DNA of 34,692 nt from Klebsiella pneumoniae (GTDB lineage Bacteria > Myxococcota_A > UBA796 > GCA-2862545), in contig CAMCWU010000006.1 of the NCBI GenBank assembly GCA_945882675.1, forward strand, positions 1 through 34,692, written 5' to 3'. The notes below the pieces were generated by a model. The model did not search any database. It was not told the DNA's origin and saw only the letters and a program-made list of their open reading frames with translations. Positions 11,009 to 18,723 of this stretch are shown one piece after another. The position numbers and the translations under genes were made by a program. Position 1 is the stretch's first letter; every line of letters begins with the position of its first letter.

Positions 11009-11793
11009 GCGCGGACGTCGACGGGTGTCAGCGCGCGGCATTCCGGATGCAGCTCGATCCGGCGTTCGCCGCCCGTATCCTCGACGGGGACGTGGCGGCG
11101 ATCGCGTCGACGGGCCTCGGGCCGCGCGAGATCGCGTGGCTGCGCGCAACGGACCGCGCGGCCTGGCTGGCCGAGCCGCGGCGGCGCGAGCAGGTGATCG
11201 GGAACATCGCGGGGGAGTTCGCGCTCACTGCGGCCCTGGCGCCGAAGGTCCGGCTGGACCGGTTCCTGGGCACCGACGGGATGCACGCGGCCATCGCCGG
11301 AGATCGGAGCCTCCCGCTCGCGTTCGCGGAGTGGCTGGTCCCGCTGGTGCCCCCGTCCGCCCGCCCGGTGGCGACCCTGGAGGCGGAGATGGCGCGCGCC
11401 CGGCGGCTGCAGGACCCGCGGCCGGACGCGGAGATCCGCCTCGCTCGCGGGGCGCGGATGGTGACGCTCCCGGGGGGGACGGTAGCGTACGCGGCCGACC
11501 TCCGGGTGGCGCTGGATGCGCGCGCGTCGCCGCCGCCGCGCCCCGTCGCAAGGCCCGACGCCCTCGTCGTGCTGGCTCCGCGCCCCACGCGCCGCTGGAC
11601 CCTCCCCGAGGTCGCCGTGGAGGAGGTGGGTGGCGCCGTCGCGGCCGTGATCCTCGCATCCCGCGACGGGATCCGGCGCGCCGACTTCGCCGTGCTCGCT
11701 GCCGCCTGGGAGGCGGGTCCAGGGGATGTCGAACGGGTCGTCGACGAGCTGGTGGCCGACGGGTATCTGGAAACGAACGCCCCGATCGGGTAG
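11005..11793 (+). CDS. Putative MNIO partner protein with C-terminal winged-helix-like segment
   Basis: This 262-residue protein begins at GTG 11005, overlapping the stop of the MNIO gene (GTGA); the track ORF start lies in shadow. The N-terminal half is helical: LDPAFAARILDGD, GLGPREIAWLRATDRAAW, RREQVIGNIAGEF, DRFLGTDGMHAAI and LPLAFAEWLVPL. This layout resembles the helical partner proteins (MbnC/TglI type) that dock peptide substrates onto MNIO enzymes. The C-terminal part ends with a small helix-turn-helix or winged-helix-like region (IRRADFAVLAAAWEAGPGDV then ERVVDELVADGYLE). The middle is Pro/Arg-rich. Function is inferred mainly from gene order; I did not recognise a named family with certainty. 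Confidence 0.6.
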   Translation: MSADVDGCQRAAFRMQLDPAFAARILDGDVAAIASTGLGPREIAWLRATDRAAWLAEPRRREQVIGNIAGEFALTAALAPKVRLDRFLGTDGMHAAIAGDRSLPLAFAEWLVPLVPPSARPVATLEAEMARARRLQDPRPDAEIRLARGARMVTLPGGTVAYAADLRVALDARASPPPRPVARPDALVVLAPRPTRRWTLPEVAVEEVGGAVAAVILASRDGIRRADFAVLAAAWEAGPGDVERVVDELVADGYLETNAPIG

Positions 11794-11804
11794 TGTGGAC
11801 ATCC

Positions 11805-12332
11805 ATGCCGAACGACCTCAGCGCAACGCTCCAGCTCCTCCCGATCTTCAACCTCCTCCGTCCAGAGGAGGTCGAGCGCATCACGGAAGTCGGCCGGGTC
11901 GAGTACTGGCAGGAAGGCGCGCTCGTCCTGGAGGAGCGCGCCGTCGGCCCCAGGATGATGGTAGTGCTGGAAGGCAGGGTAGAGGTCCTGCGGCGCGACA
12001 AGGCCGGCGTGCAGCGCGCCATCGCCGAGCTCGGCCCAGGCGAGATCCTCGGGGAGATGAGCCTCCTCCTGGAGCTCCCGCGCTCGGCCACCGTGCGCGC
12101 CGTGACCCCCCTTCGCGTATTCGCCATGGACCAAGCGGCGTTCCAAGAGCTCGTCGATCAGGACGACCCCGCGACGCTGAAGCTCGGCCTCGCGCTCTCG
12201 CGCATCCTCGCCATGCGCCTGATGCGCCTCAACGACCGGGTCCTCGACCTGCTCGGCCAGGCAGAGGGCGGCGTCCGCGAGCGCTTCCACGAAGCCCGCC
12301 AGGAGATCTTCAACCTGTGGGACGAGGGCTGA
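11805..12332 (+). CDS. Cyclic nucleotide-binding domain protein without DNA-binding domain
   Basis: The 175-residue protein carries one cAMP/cGMP-binding fold (Crp/Fnr N-terminal type). LLPIFNLLRPEEVERI opens the domain, VLEGRVEVLR forms the beta-roll, and the phosphate-binding cassette reads GEILGEMSLLLELPRSATVRA, with the Gly-Glu and Arg-Ser-Ala that hold the cyclic phosphate. A C-terminal helix (about 120-175) replaces the helix-turn-helix of Crp, so it is probably a sensor or adaptor rather than a transcription factor. ATG 11805 lies 11 bases after the MNIO partner gene, so it may be the fourth gene of that transcript. The track ORF start is upstream shadow. Confidence 0.82.
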   Translation: MPNDLSATLQLLPIFNLLRPEEVERITEVGRVEYWQEGALVLEERAVGPRMMVVLEGRVEVLRRDKAGVQRAIAELGPGEILGEMSLLLELPRSATVRAVTPLRVFAMDQAAFQELVDQDDPATLKLGLALSRILAMRLMRLNDRVLDLLGQAEGGVRERFHEARQEIFNLWDEG

Positions 12333-12426
12333 TCGCTCGAACGGAGTCGTGGGCGGGTGAACAATTTGGGTCACGGTCGCACCACTGGTGCGCGCCCCCG
12401 GGTTAGTCAGGCGCCTGGAGGGCACC

Positions 12427-13209
12427 GTGTCCCGCACCATCCTCGTCGCTTTCGTCGTGGGCCTCGCCCTCTCCACCCCGGCTGGCGCGCAGGAGACCGG
12501 GGCGCCTCCCCCGGCTAGTCCTCCGGCAGTTGAGCCGATCTCGGTGGGTGAGCCGCCGGCGCCGGTGCCTGCGACGCCGCCGGTTCCCCCGATCGGCCCC
12601 ACGCCGCTGGACGGGCCCTCACCGATGGATGGCAGCGCGCCCGTCCTCCGCGACACGGAGGAAGGAGATCTTCCGATCCCGACCATGCAGATCGATCGCG
12701 TCCTCCCGCGCTTCAGCTACGAGCTGGCGGTCCAGGCCGGCTATGGGGACGTCGGCTACTTCCGGCAGACCGTCGGGCAGTGGATCAGCTTCGGCATCCG
12801 CTCGGCCTGGGGGCGCAACATCGGCCCGCATCGCCTGGCGGTGGAGGGCATCATCGGCCTGGAAGGCCCGTTCGGCACCCACACGACGATCCTCGCGGAG
12901 CCGCGTTTCGCGTGGGACTTCATCACGGGTGTCGAGAAGGGCGCGCAGCTCGGCGCCTCCCTCGGGCCGTCGTTCGCCTACCGGAACGTCGCGGTCGTCG
13001 GCCCGGAGAACAACCTCATCGCGTACACCGTCTCGCCGACCGCCGCGGTCCGCATCGGCTACTCCCAGGGCTGGAGCCGGGAAGGTCGCCGGTTCTTCGC
13101 GTTCGTCGAGCCTCGTGTGCGCTACGAGCTGGTGGGGGAGGCCGTCGATGACGGGCAGCCCTTCAGTCCGGGCGTCGTCATCGCGGTGGGCTCCGGCCGC
13201 GGATACTGA
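12427..13209 (+). CDS. Secreted outer-membrane barrel-like protein with Pro-rich linker
   Basis: This is a 260-residue exported protein. GTG 12427 has GGAGGG four bases upstream and is preferred over the GTG at 12388. Residues 1-21 are a Sec signal peptide (VSRTILVAFVVGLALS, cleaved after PAGA). A Pro-rich linker follows (about 25-75), then a region with alternating hydrophobic and polar strands and many Tyr/Phe/Trp (FSYELAVQAGYGDVGYF, FAWDFITGVEKGAQLGASLG, RRFFAFVEPRVRYELVGE), as in small outer-membrane beta-barrels. The last residues, GSGRGY, end in an aromatic residue, as barrel proteins usually do. The specific function is unknown. Confidence 0.6.
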   Translation: MSRTILVAFVVGLALSTPAGAQETGAPPPASPPAVEPISVGEPPAPVPATPPVPPIGPTPLDGPSPMDGSAPVLRDTEEGDLPIPTMQIDRVLPRFSYELAVQAGYGDVGYFRQTVGQWISFGIRSAWGRNIGPHRLAVEGIIGLEGPFGTHTTILAEPRFAWDFITGVEKGAQLGASLGPSFAYRNVAVVGPENNLIAYTVSPTAAVRIGYSQGWSREGRRFFAFVEPRVRYELVGEAVDDGQPFSPGVVIAVGSGRGY

Positions 13210-13304
13210 GCGCGGGTCGTAGGTACCATCCGCGATAGTCACGCTCTGCCGCCCGGGAATGACAGACCTTGACTCGAAGGCGGGCTCGCCAGCGCCGGGC
13301 CCGG

Positions 13305-13313
13305 TGTTATAGG
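13305..13313 (+). promoter_or_regulatory. Possible extended -10 element before the thioredoxin-like gene
   Basis: TGTTATAGG matches an extended -10 (TGn plus TATAGG, 4 of 6). No good -35 sits 16-18 bases upstream. Transcription would start near 13320, with a leader of about 48 bases to GTG 13368. Weak evidence. Confidence 0.25.
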
Positions 13314-13367
13314 GCGCGGCAGTCACGCCGGCCCGATCTACCGGGCGTGCGTCGAATTGGAGGATCC

Positions 13368-14126
13368 GTGCGGAACGTCGTCTCTCTCGTGATCGCTGGC
13401 GCGCTGTTCGGGGGCTGCTCCGATCCCGAGCTGGCCGGCAAGGTCGCGGACCTCGAAGCCCGCCTGGCCAAGATGGAGGCGGGCGCCCCCGCGGCCGGCG
13501 CTCCCGGCGCCAAGGCCCCCGGCGCGAAGGCCCCCGGCGCCCCCATGAACGAAGAGAACGAGAAGGCGGCCGCCGAGCTCCTGAAGGCCGCGAGCCAGGC
13601 CGCGGAGGCCATGAACTACGACGACGCCAAGGCCAAGCTCGCCGAGCTCCAGACGAAGTACCCCGAGACCCGCCCGGCCCGCGCCGCGGTCCGCCTGCAG
13701 GAGGAGCTCTCGGTCGTCGGCAAGCCGGCCCAGGCGCTCAAGATCGACCACATGGTCCAGGGCGACCAGATCGACCTGAACTCCGGCAAGGCCACCCTGG
13801 TCGTGTTCTGGGAGGTCTGGTGCCCCCACTGCAAGAACGAGGTCCCGAAGCTCCAGGCGACCTACACGAAGTACCAGCCCAAGGGGCTGCAGCTCGTCGG
13901 CCTCACCAAGCAGACGAAGGGCACGACGGAAGACCAGGTCAAAGCCTTCATCGCCGAGAAGGGCGTGACCTACCCGATCGCCAAGGAGTCGGGCCAGGAG
14001 ACGTCGGAGTACTACGGCGTCAAGGGCATCCCGGCCGCGATCGTCGTCAAGGACGGCAAGGTCGTCTGGCGCGGTCACCCGGCCCGCCTGAGCGACGCCA
14101 TGCTCGACAAGTTCGTCGGGACCTGA
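13368..14126 (+). CDS. Thioredoxin-like (TlpA/AhpC-TSA) lipoprotein with CPHC active site
   Basis: The 252-residue exported lipoprotein probably acts as a thiol-disulfide reductase in the periplasm. GTG 13368 follows TTGGAGG; the track start lies 33 codons upstream. The lipobox is LFGGC. A short coiled-coil (VADLEARLAKMEAG) and an Ala/Pro/Gly/Lys linker lead to a helical pair (about 60-110) that looks like a TPR-type repeat (NYDDAKAKLAELQTKYPETR). The thioredoxin fold follows, with FWEVWCPHCKNEVPKL (CPHC active site) and the cis-Pro segment KGIPAAIVV. The CxxC sequence CPHC is that of DsbA-like oxidants, while the flanking WEVW..C.NE.PKL is TlpA-like. It may serve cytochrome c maturation, given the cytochrome gene 780 bases downstream, but this is inference. 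Confidence 0.85.
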   Translation: MRNVVSLVIAGALFGGCSDPELAGKVADLEARLAKMEAGAPAAGAPGAKAPGAKAPGAPMNEENEKAAAELLKAASQAAEAMNYDDAKAKLAELQTKYPETRPARAAVRLQEELSVVGKPAQALKIDHMVQGDQIDLNSGKATLVVFWEVWCPHCKNEVPKLQATYTKYQPKGLQLVGLTKQTKGTTEDQVKAFIAEKGVTYPIAKESGQETSEYYGVKGIPAAIVVKDGKVVWRGHPARLSDAMLDKFVGT

Positions 14127-14135
14127 TCGCACCCG

Positions 14136-14783
14136 TCACGGCTCGGGCCACGAACCTCCGGGGGGCGCCGCGTCGCGCGCTTCCCACACGTCCGTGAGCT
14201 GGGGCAGGATCCGCGTCGAGAGCAGACCTCCGCCGGGGATCGGGATTGGACCCGGCTTTTCCAGGCCCGCCGCGCGCACGCGCTCGCGCACGGCGTCGAT
14301 GTCCGGGACGGCCAACGGCTCCGGTCCCGCGCCCAACGTGAGCGCGGTGCGGACGAACGCGACCCAGGCGTCCTCGTACGGGGTCCGCTGCGCATCCGCC
14401 AGGAACGACGTCTGCAGCGTCCGGTCGCCCACGGGCTCGAGCACCACGACCAGCCAGTGCCGGCGCGACGAGATCTCGCAGATCCCGCCCGCGGCATAGC
14501 GCTTTCCGTCGGTCCACCCTCGGTCGAACAGGACCGGCGCGCACACGCTGCGGCCCCAGCGGAGCGCCGCGTCCTCGGACGGCGGATCTGCCACCCAGGC
14601 GACGTCGAACCAGCTGCGCCCGTCCGGCGCGTCCACCTTGAGCGCGGCTCCGCTCCGCGCCACCACGGCGCCCACCGGCACCATGAGCGCCCACCCGTCC
14701 CCGCGCAGGGGCTCGAGCGGCTCCTCCTCGTGGATCCGGCCCGCGCCGCCTCCGCACGCGATCAGCCACACCAGCGCGAGCAT
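14136..14783 (-). CDS. Hypothetical lipoprotein
   Basis: This 215-residue protein is not recognised. MLALVWLIAC is a very short but plausible lipoprotein signal, and ATG 14783 has GGGAGGG just upstream in the context GGGGAGGGTGGATG, also found before the ASST-like lipoprotein gene. The mature part alternates beta-type stretches (GWALMVPVGAVVARSGAALK, RHWLVVVLEPVGDRTLQTSF) with two helices (YEDAWVAFVRTAL and DIDAVRERVRAAGLE). Two Cys (SVCAPVL, GGICEIS) could form a disulfide. It converges on the thioredoxin-like gene with only nine bases between the stops and diverges from the cytochrome gene. Confidence 0.65.
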   Translation of the reverse strand: MLALVWLIACGGGAGRIHEEEPLEPLRGDGWALMVPVGAVVARSGAALKVDAPDGRSWFDVAWVADPPSEDAALRWGRSVCAPVLFDRGWTDGKRYAAGGICEISSRRHWLVVVLEPVGDRTLQTSFLADAQRTPYEDAWVAFVRTALTLGAGPEPLAVPDIDAVRERVRAAGLEKPGPIPIPGGGLLSTRILPQLTDVWEARDAAPPGGSWPEP

Positions 14784-14903
14784 CCACCCTCCCCGGGGAT
14801 CCGGTAGCTCCGCCGCGGCGCCGGGGCCACTCGGGGGGTGCCACCGTTCGCTGCTACCGGCCCGCGTGACGGTTGGTTACGATGTGTCACCCTGGAGGGT
14901 TCC

Positions 14904-15506
14904 ATGCGCACCGCCATCATCGCTCTCGTCCTCGCCGCCTGCGGCACCACCGAGCCCGAGCCGGCCCCGGCCCCGGCCCCGGCCCCCGCGGCTCCGGCTC
15001 CCGCTCCGGCCCCGCCGCCGGCCCCGGCCGTGGACCCCGACCTCACGACCATGACGCCCGAGCAGCAGATGGTCGAGTTGATGAAGATCGGCGAGAACGT
15101 CTACAAGGCGGGCGGAAAGGGCGGGATCGCCTGTACGACCTGCCATATGGAGAACGGCCAGGGCACGCCCGGCGCGTTCCCCCCGCTCGTCGGCGCCAAG
15201 GGGTGGATGGGTGACTGCACCCAGCACGCGGGTATCGTCGTCCACGGTCTCCAGGGCGAGATCGAGGTTCAGGGCCAGAAGTACAATGGCGTGATGACCC
15301 CGCAGGGCACCATGCTGACCGACCTCGAGATCGCGGCCGTCATCACGTACGAGCGGAACAGCTGGGGCAACGACTTCGGCCTGTGCCTCCCCGCGGACGT
15401 CGTCACGGCGCGCGCGGCCCCGCCCCCGACCGCTCCCCAGGCGGGCGGCGGCGAGGGCAAGACGGGCAAGGGCGGCAAGGCCGGCAAGGCCGGCAAGGCC
15501 CAGTAG
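14904..15506 (+). CDS. Monohaem cytochrome c lipoprotein
   Basis: The 200-residue protein starts at ATG 14904 behind TGGAGGG. The lipobox is VLAAC, followed by an extreme Ala-Pro linker (about 20-48). One haem c site is present, CTTCH within GIACTTCHMENGQGTPGAF, with a distal VMTPQGTMLTDLEIAAVITY and ERNSWGN segment that supplies the axial Met, as in class I cytochromes of respiratory chains and of SoxX/cbb3-subunit type. Two further Cys (GDCTQHAG, GLCLPADV) may form a disulfide. The tail (about 170-200) is a Gly/Lys repeat (KTGKGGKAGKAGKAQ), strongly basic and probably disordered. It likely shuttles electrons on the periplasmic face while tethered to a membrane. It converges on the DEAD-box gene, with seven bases between stops. 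Confidence 0.88.
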   Translation: MRTAIIALVLAACGTTEPEPAPAPAPAPAAPAPAPAPPPAPAVDPDLTTMTPEQQMVELMKIGENVYKAGGKGGIACTTCHMENGQGTPGAFPPLVGAKGWMGDCTQHAGIVVHGLQGEIEVQGQKYNGVMTPQGTMLTDLEIAAVITYERNSWGNDFGLCLPADVVTARAAPPPTAPQAGGGEGKTGKGGKAGKAGKAQ

Positions 15507-15513
15507 TCTCGAC

Positions 15514-16920
15514 CTAGCGCTTGCGTCCGCCGCCTCCGCGGCCGCCCTTGTCACCGGGCGGCTTGCGGTCGCCGGAGGGCTTGCGGTCGCCGGAGGGGCT
15601 GCGGTCGCCGGACGGCTTCCGGTCACCGCTGGGCTTGCGGTCCCCGGCGGGCTTCCGGTCCCCGGAGGGCTGGCGGTCCCCGGAGGGCCTCCGGTTGGCC
15701 GACGGCTTGTGCTCGGCGTGCGAGCGGTCGCCGCCCGGCCGGCGATCCCCGCTCGGCTTGTTGTCGGACCGCGGCCGGCTCTCACCCGGCGGCCTGCGCT
15801 CCGTCCGGCCCTTTCCGTCGACGCCGTCGAGCTTGTCGATCAGCGCGCGGTCCCGCGGCGTGACCAGGTTGATCACCACGCCGGTCCGCCCCGCGCGAGC
15901 CGTCCGGCCGACGCGATGCAGGTAGTTCGCCATATCCTGCGGCAGGTGGTAATTGATCACCCGGCCCACGTGCGGGATGTCTAGCCCGCGGCTGCCCAGG
16001 TCCGTCGACACCAGCACCGGCACCGTGCCCTCGCGGAACGACTTCAGGTTCTTCCGGCGCTCTCCGCGGTCCATCTCGCCGCGGTACACGACGCACTCGT
16101 AGCCGAGCTCCGTCACCTGGTCCGCGATCTCGTCACATTGATCGCGCGTGTTCGCGAAGATCAGCGTCCCACCCTCGACGTCCTCCGCCAGCGCGGCCTG
16201 CAGGTGCGGCAGCCGCTTGCCGCCGTCCACGACCAGGTTCCGGGTGGTGAGCGTGACCACGACCTTGTGGCTGCCCTCGCTCCGGATCACCACGGGCTCA
16301 TGGAAGAGCTTCGCGATCAACGCCTCGATCGGCTTCGGGACGGTCGCCGAGAACAGGGCGAGCTGCCGCTCCCGCGGCGCGGCCTCCACCACGCGCGTAG
16401 CCGCCGGGAGGAAGCCGAGATCCACGAGCTGATCGGCCTCGTCGAGGACCACCACCCGCAGGTCCCCCAGGTGCACCACCTGCGCGTCCAGGAGCTGGGT
16501 GAGCCGCCCCGGCGTCGCCACGAGGATCTCGTACGCGCCCTCCGCGCTCCGCCGCGTCACGTCCGCGCTCGTCCCGCCGAGCACGCTCCGCACGCGCAGC
16601 CGGGTCTCGTGGGTGAACCCCTTGATCACGCGGGTGACCTGCTCGCCGAGGTCGCGCGTCGGCACGAGCACGAGCGCGCGCGGATGGCCGGCCTCCGTCA
16701 CGCGGTCGCCGTCGTCCTCCAGCCGCTTGAGCCGGTCGAGGACCGGGAGCACGTACGTGAGCGTCTTGCCGCTCCCCGTCTCCGCTACGCCGACCACCGA
16801 CTTGCCCATGAGCAACGCCGGGAGCGCGCGGCCCTGGATATCCGTCGGCGTGACGAGCTCCTGGGTGGCGAGGGTCGCCTGGAGGGACGGGAGGAGGTTG
16901 AACTCGGAGAAGGACTGCAC
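15514..16920 (-). CDS. DEAD-box ATP-dependent RNA helicase
   Basis: The 468-residue helicase unwinds short RNA duplexes, probably in ribosome assembly or RNA decay. All motifs are present: Q-motif region TPTDIQ, motif I AETGSGKT, Ia PTRDLGEQ, Ib ATPGRL, II DEAD, III SAT, IV LIFANTR, V STDLGSRGLDIPHV, VI HRVGRTARAG. The track ORF begins 107 codons earlier in unlikely sequence; GTG 16920 with CAGGAG six bases upstream puts SFSEFNLLPSLQ directly at the N-terminus, as in the family. From about residue 365 the protein is a basic, disordered tail of K/R-P-S-G-D-R hexapeptides ending GGRGGGGRKR, likely for RNA binding. It is the last gene of the minus-strand run that starts at hemB. Confidence 0.93.
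   Translation of the reverse strand: MQSFSEFNLLPSLQATLATQELVTPTDIQGRALPALLMGKSVVGVAETGSGKTLTYVLPVLDRLKRLEDDGDRVTEAGHPRALVLVPTRDLGEQVTRVIKGFTHETRLRVRSVLGGTSADVTRRSAEGAYEILVATPGRLTQLLDAQVVHLGDLRVVVLDEADQLVDLGFLPAATRVVEAAPRERQLALFSATVPKPIEALIAKLFHEPVVIRSEGSHKVVVTLTTRNLVVDGGKRLPHLQAALAEDVEGGTLIFANTRDQCDEIADQVTELGYECVVYRGEMDRGERRKNLKSFREGTVPVLVSTDLGSRGLDIPHVGRVINYHLPQDMANYLHRVGRTARAGRTGVVINLVTPRDRALIDKLDGVDGKGRTERRPPGESRPRSDNKPSGDRRPGGDRSHAEHKPSANRRPSGDRQPSGDRKPAGDRKPSGDRKPSGDRSPSGDRKPSGDRKPPGDKGGRGGGGRKR
15547..15708 (-). repeat. Nine 18-bp tandem units coding for the helicase tail
   Basis: The plus-strand unit is about GCGGTCGCCGGAGGGCTT. Nine consecutive 18-bp copies encode KPSGDR-type hexapeptides. 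Neighbouring copies differ at one to four bases, so the tract could change length by slippage without breaking the frame. Confidence 0.85.
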
Positions 16921-17005
16921 GGGCGGCTCCTGGCGGGGCCACCTGATATCTCGTTTTTTGGGGGTTCGGGTGGGCCGGAGGTGCTGGGGCGCCGGTCCGC
17001 GCGCT

Positions 17006-17743
17006 CTACCGACCGAAGAGATCTCTCCAGACGAGGTCGCCCTGGAAGCACGGGCTGTCGGCGTTCGCGAGCATGGCGGCGCGGACCTCCACCTCCGTCT
17101 GGCGGCGCGCCTGCCACTGCACGCCGAGGCCGCCCTCGACGAGCGGGCGATCCGCCACGACGACCAGGTAGCCCTGGCCGTCCCAGCCCTGGAGCGCCGC
17201 CTGCGCCACGGAGAACCCGCGCCACGCCATCGCGGCCGCAAACGTCTCTTCTAGCGCGACGGGCACCGTGTGGTCGCCCATGGCCGCCGAGAGCTGGAAG
17301 TAGTACGACGGGGGGATCGGGGCCTCGACGGCCGGGGGGCGCAGGCCGTACGGCAGGCCGGCGGCGACGAGCTTCGCGCCGTCCTTCCCGGTCTCCAACA
17401 GATCGGCATAGGCGGGGTACGAAGCGTATAATAGATCGGCGTCGTCGTCCGAGAGGAAGCCCAGACGCTCCGGCAGATCCGGCTCTCCGAGACGGCCCGC
17501 GACCCAGTCGTCGAGCGCGGCCTGGCGCCGCCGGTCCACGGCCTGGAGCGCGACGGTCACGGTGTCCCCGCGCCGGAGCAACGTGCGAACCAGCTTCGCC
17601 GCCCGGTTCGCGTCCATCTCCACGCCGCGGCGCTCACCGAGGACCACCACCGCGGGCGCCGCGAGGTCCTCGATCACGCCGTACATACCGACATATTCAC
17701 AGGTCTGGGCGCTGGCGCCCAGCGCGAGGAGGAGCAACGTCAT
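17006..17743 (-). CDS. ChaN-like (haem-binding uptake family) secreted protein
   Basis: The 245-residue protein has a short signal peptide (MTLLLLALGASAQ). VVVLGERRGVEMDANRAAKL, then TVTVALQAVDRRRQAALDDW and VAGRLGEPDLPERLGF follow the ChaN pattern (LLGE.H..., ...EM....Q..LD.YL.G), and LVAAGLPYGLRPP corresponds to the ChaN NVP segment. ChaN-type proteins bind haem or metal cofactors at the envelope. The usual His after GE and the EM pair are replaced here by Arg and Leu-Gln, so cofactor binding may be lost or changed. The ATG overlaps the stop of the preceding lipoprotein gene (ATGA) and has no ribosome site of its own, pointing to translational coupling. hemB lies two genes further upstream. 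Confidence 0.5.
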   Translation of the reverse strand: MTLLLLALGASAQTCEYVGMYGVIEDLAAPAVVVLGERRGVEMDANRAAKLVRTLLRRGDTVTVALQAVDRRRQAALDDWVAGRLGEPDLPERLGFLSDDDADLLYASYPAYADLLETGKDGAKLVAAGLPYGLRPPAVEAPIPPSYYFQLSAAMGDHTVPVALEETFAAAMAWRGFSVAQAALQGWDGQGYLVVVADRPLVEGGLGVQWQARRQTEVEVRAAMLANADSPCFQGDLVWRDLFGR

Positions 17744-18717
17744 CGCATATAGTCGTCGCTGGGGGGTGCGGAAGGTGGCGGAGGGGGCTGGGGGCGGCCG
17801 GGGCCGCGAGTGGCCACGGGAGGAGCGGCGATCTGCTGGTACTCGTGCGCCTTGTCGAGGATCCGGGCGCGCGTGCCCTCGTCCAGCAGGTCGAGCGCGG
17901 CGCTGACCGAGCGCTGGCCGGCCGCGGCCATCTCCGCGCGCTCCTGGGCGCGGGTGAGTTGCCGGCGATTGACCATCAATACCACGCCGCCGATGGCCCC
18001 CGCGATGAAGAGGAAGCTGATGATCCCCTTCAGCGTGCGCTCGGTGCTCTGCGCCTGGAGCGTGACCTGCGCGACCATGTTGTCCGTCAGGCCGCCAACC
18101 GACCGCTCGAACGGCATGAGCAGGTTCTCGGTCATCGTGCTCTCGATGGTCTCGCCGACTGCGGGCGTTCCACCCTGGCCTTCGCGCATGGCGATGTAGA
18201 TCGACTCGCGCAGGACGTCCGAGAGCGCGTACTTCAGGTCCTCGTCCCGGAGCTCCTCCTTCAGCCGGGTCGTGGCGCTCGATACGACACCTTCCACCAT
18301 GTCTTCCAGCGAGCCCTTCAGCTCGCCGCGGAAGCCCTCTGCCAGCGCGAGCACGATGTCCTTGCGGATCATCTCACGCATCTCGGGGCTCACTTCGTTC
18401 CGGATGCCCTGGCCGGCGCGCATGGTGGCGACGGTGATGAGGCCGTCGATCGCCGCTTCGAGCTTCTGCTGCTGCTCGGGCGAGATGTCGGTCGCGCCCG
18501 CCGACAGGCCGGAGCCGAGCTGGTGGCCGAGCTCCGCCATCAGCTGCTTGTCGAGGATGTCCTGGGCGATCCCGTCGACGCCCGGGCTGCGGCCCTCCCC
18601 ACCGACCTCGTCGAGGGCGCCGGCCACCAGCCCCGAGCCGATCTTGTACATGCAGCCGCCGCCGCCGAGCAGCAGGCAGGCCCCCATGACCAGCGATCGG
18701 AGGAGCAGGCGGTTCAA
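17740..18717 (-). CDS. Lipoprotein with internal membrane helix and Pro-rich C-terminus
   Basis: This 325-residue protein is of unknown function. Its start codon is TTG 18717, supported by a GAGG four bases upstream that overlaps the aldolase stop; the gap between the genes is six bases. The signal LLRSLVMGACLLLGGGGC ends in a lipobox Cys. The mature part is largely helical and acidic, with Met/Glu-rich helices (LEAAIDGLITVATMRAGQG, EMREMIRKDIVLALAEGF, LTDNMVAQVTLQAQ). A single hydrophobic segment, GIISFLFIAGAIGGVVLMV (about 230-250), is a probable transmembrane helix, followed by a basic helical stretch and a Pro-rich tail ending SDDYMR. A lipid anchor plus a membrane helix in one protein is unusual; one of the two predictions may be wrong. 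Confidence 0.65.
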   Translation of the reverse strand: MNRLLLRSLVMGACLLLGGGGCMYKIGSGLVAGALDEVGGEGRSPGVDGIAQDILDKQLMAELGHQLGSGLSAGATDISPEQQQKLEAAIDGLITVATMRAGQGIRNEVSPEMREMIRKDIVLALAEGFRGELKGSLEDMVEGVVSSATTRLKEELRDEDLKYALSDVLRESIYIAMREGQGGTPAVGETIESTMTENLLMPFERSVGGLTDNMVAQVTLQAQSTERTLKGIISFLFIAGAIGGVVLMVNRRQLTRAQERAEMAAAGQRSVSAALDLLDEGTRARILDKAHEYQQIAAPPVATRGPGRPQPPPPPSAPPSDDYMR

Positions 18718-18723
18718 GCGACC

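Noticed and set aside
12378-12392. CGCACCACTGGTGCG hairpin as a terminator after the cyclic-nucleotide protein gene
   Set aside because: The 6-bp stem is followed by CGCCCCCGG, not a T-run; an operator role cannot be excluded but nothing supports it.
13269-13312. TTGACT plus TTATAG as a sigma-70 promoter
   Set aside because: The two boxes are 32 bases apart, far from the 16-18 needed.
15547-15708. Possible CRISPR-like array
   Set aside because: The 18-bp units are directly adjacent with no spacers and remain in frame within the helicase tail.
16954-16984. T6 run and G-rich stretch as a terminator or G-quadruplex
   Set aside because: No stem precedes the T-run on the plus strand, no plus-strand gene ends there, and the fourth G-run is separated by an 11-base loop.
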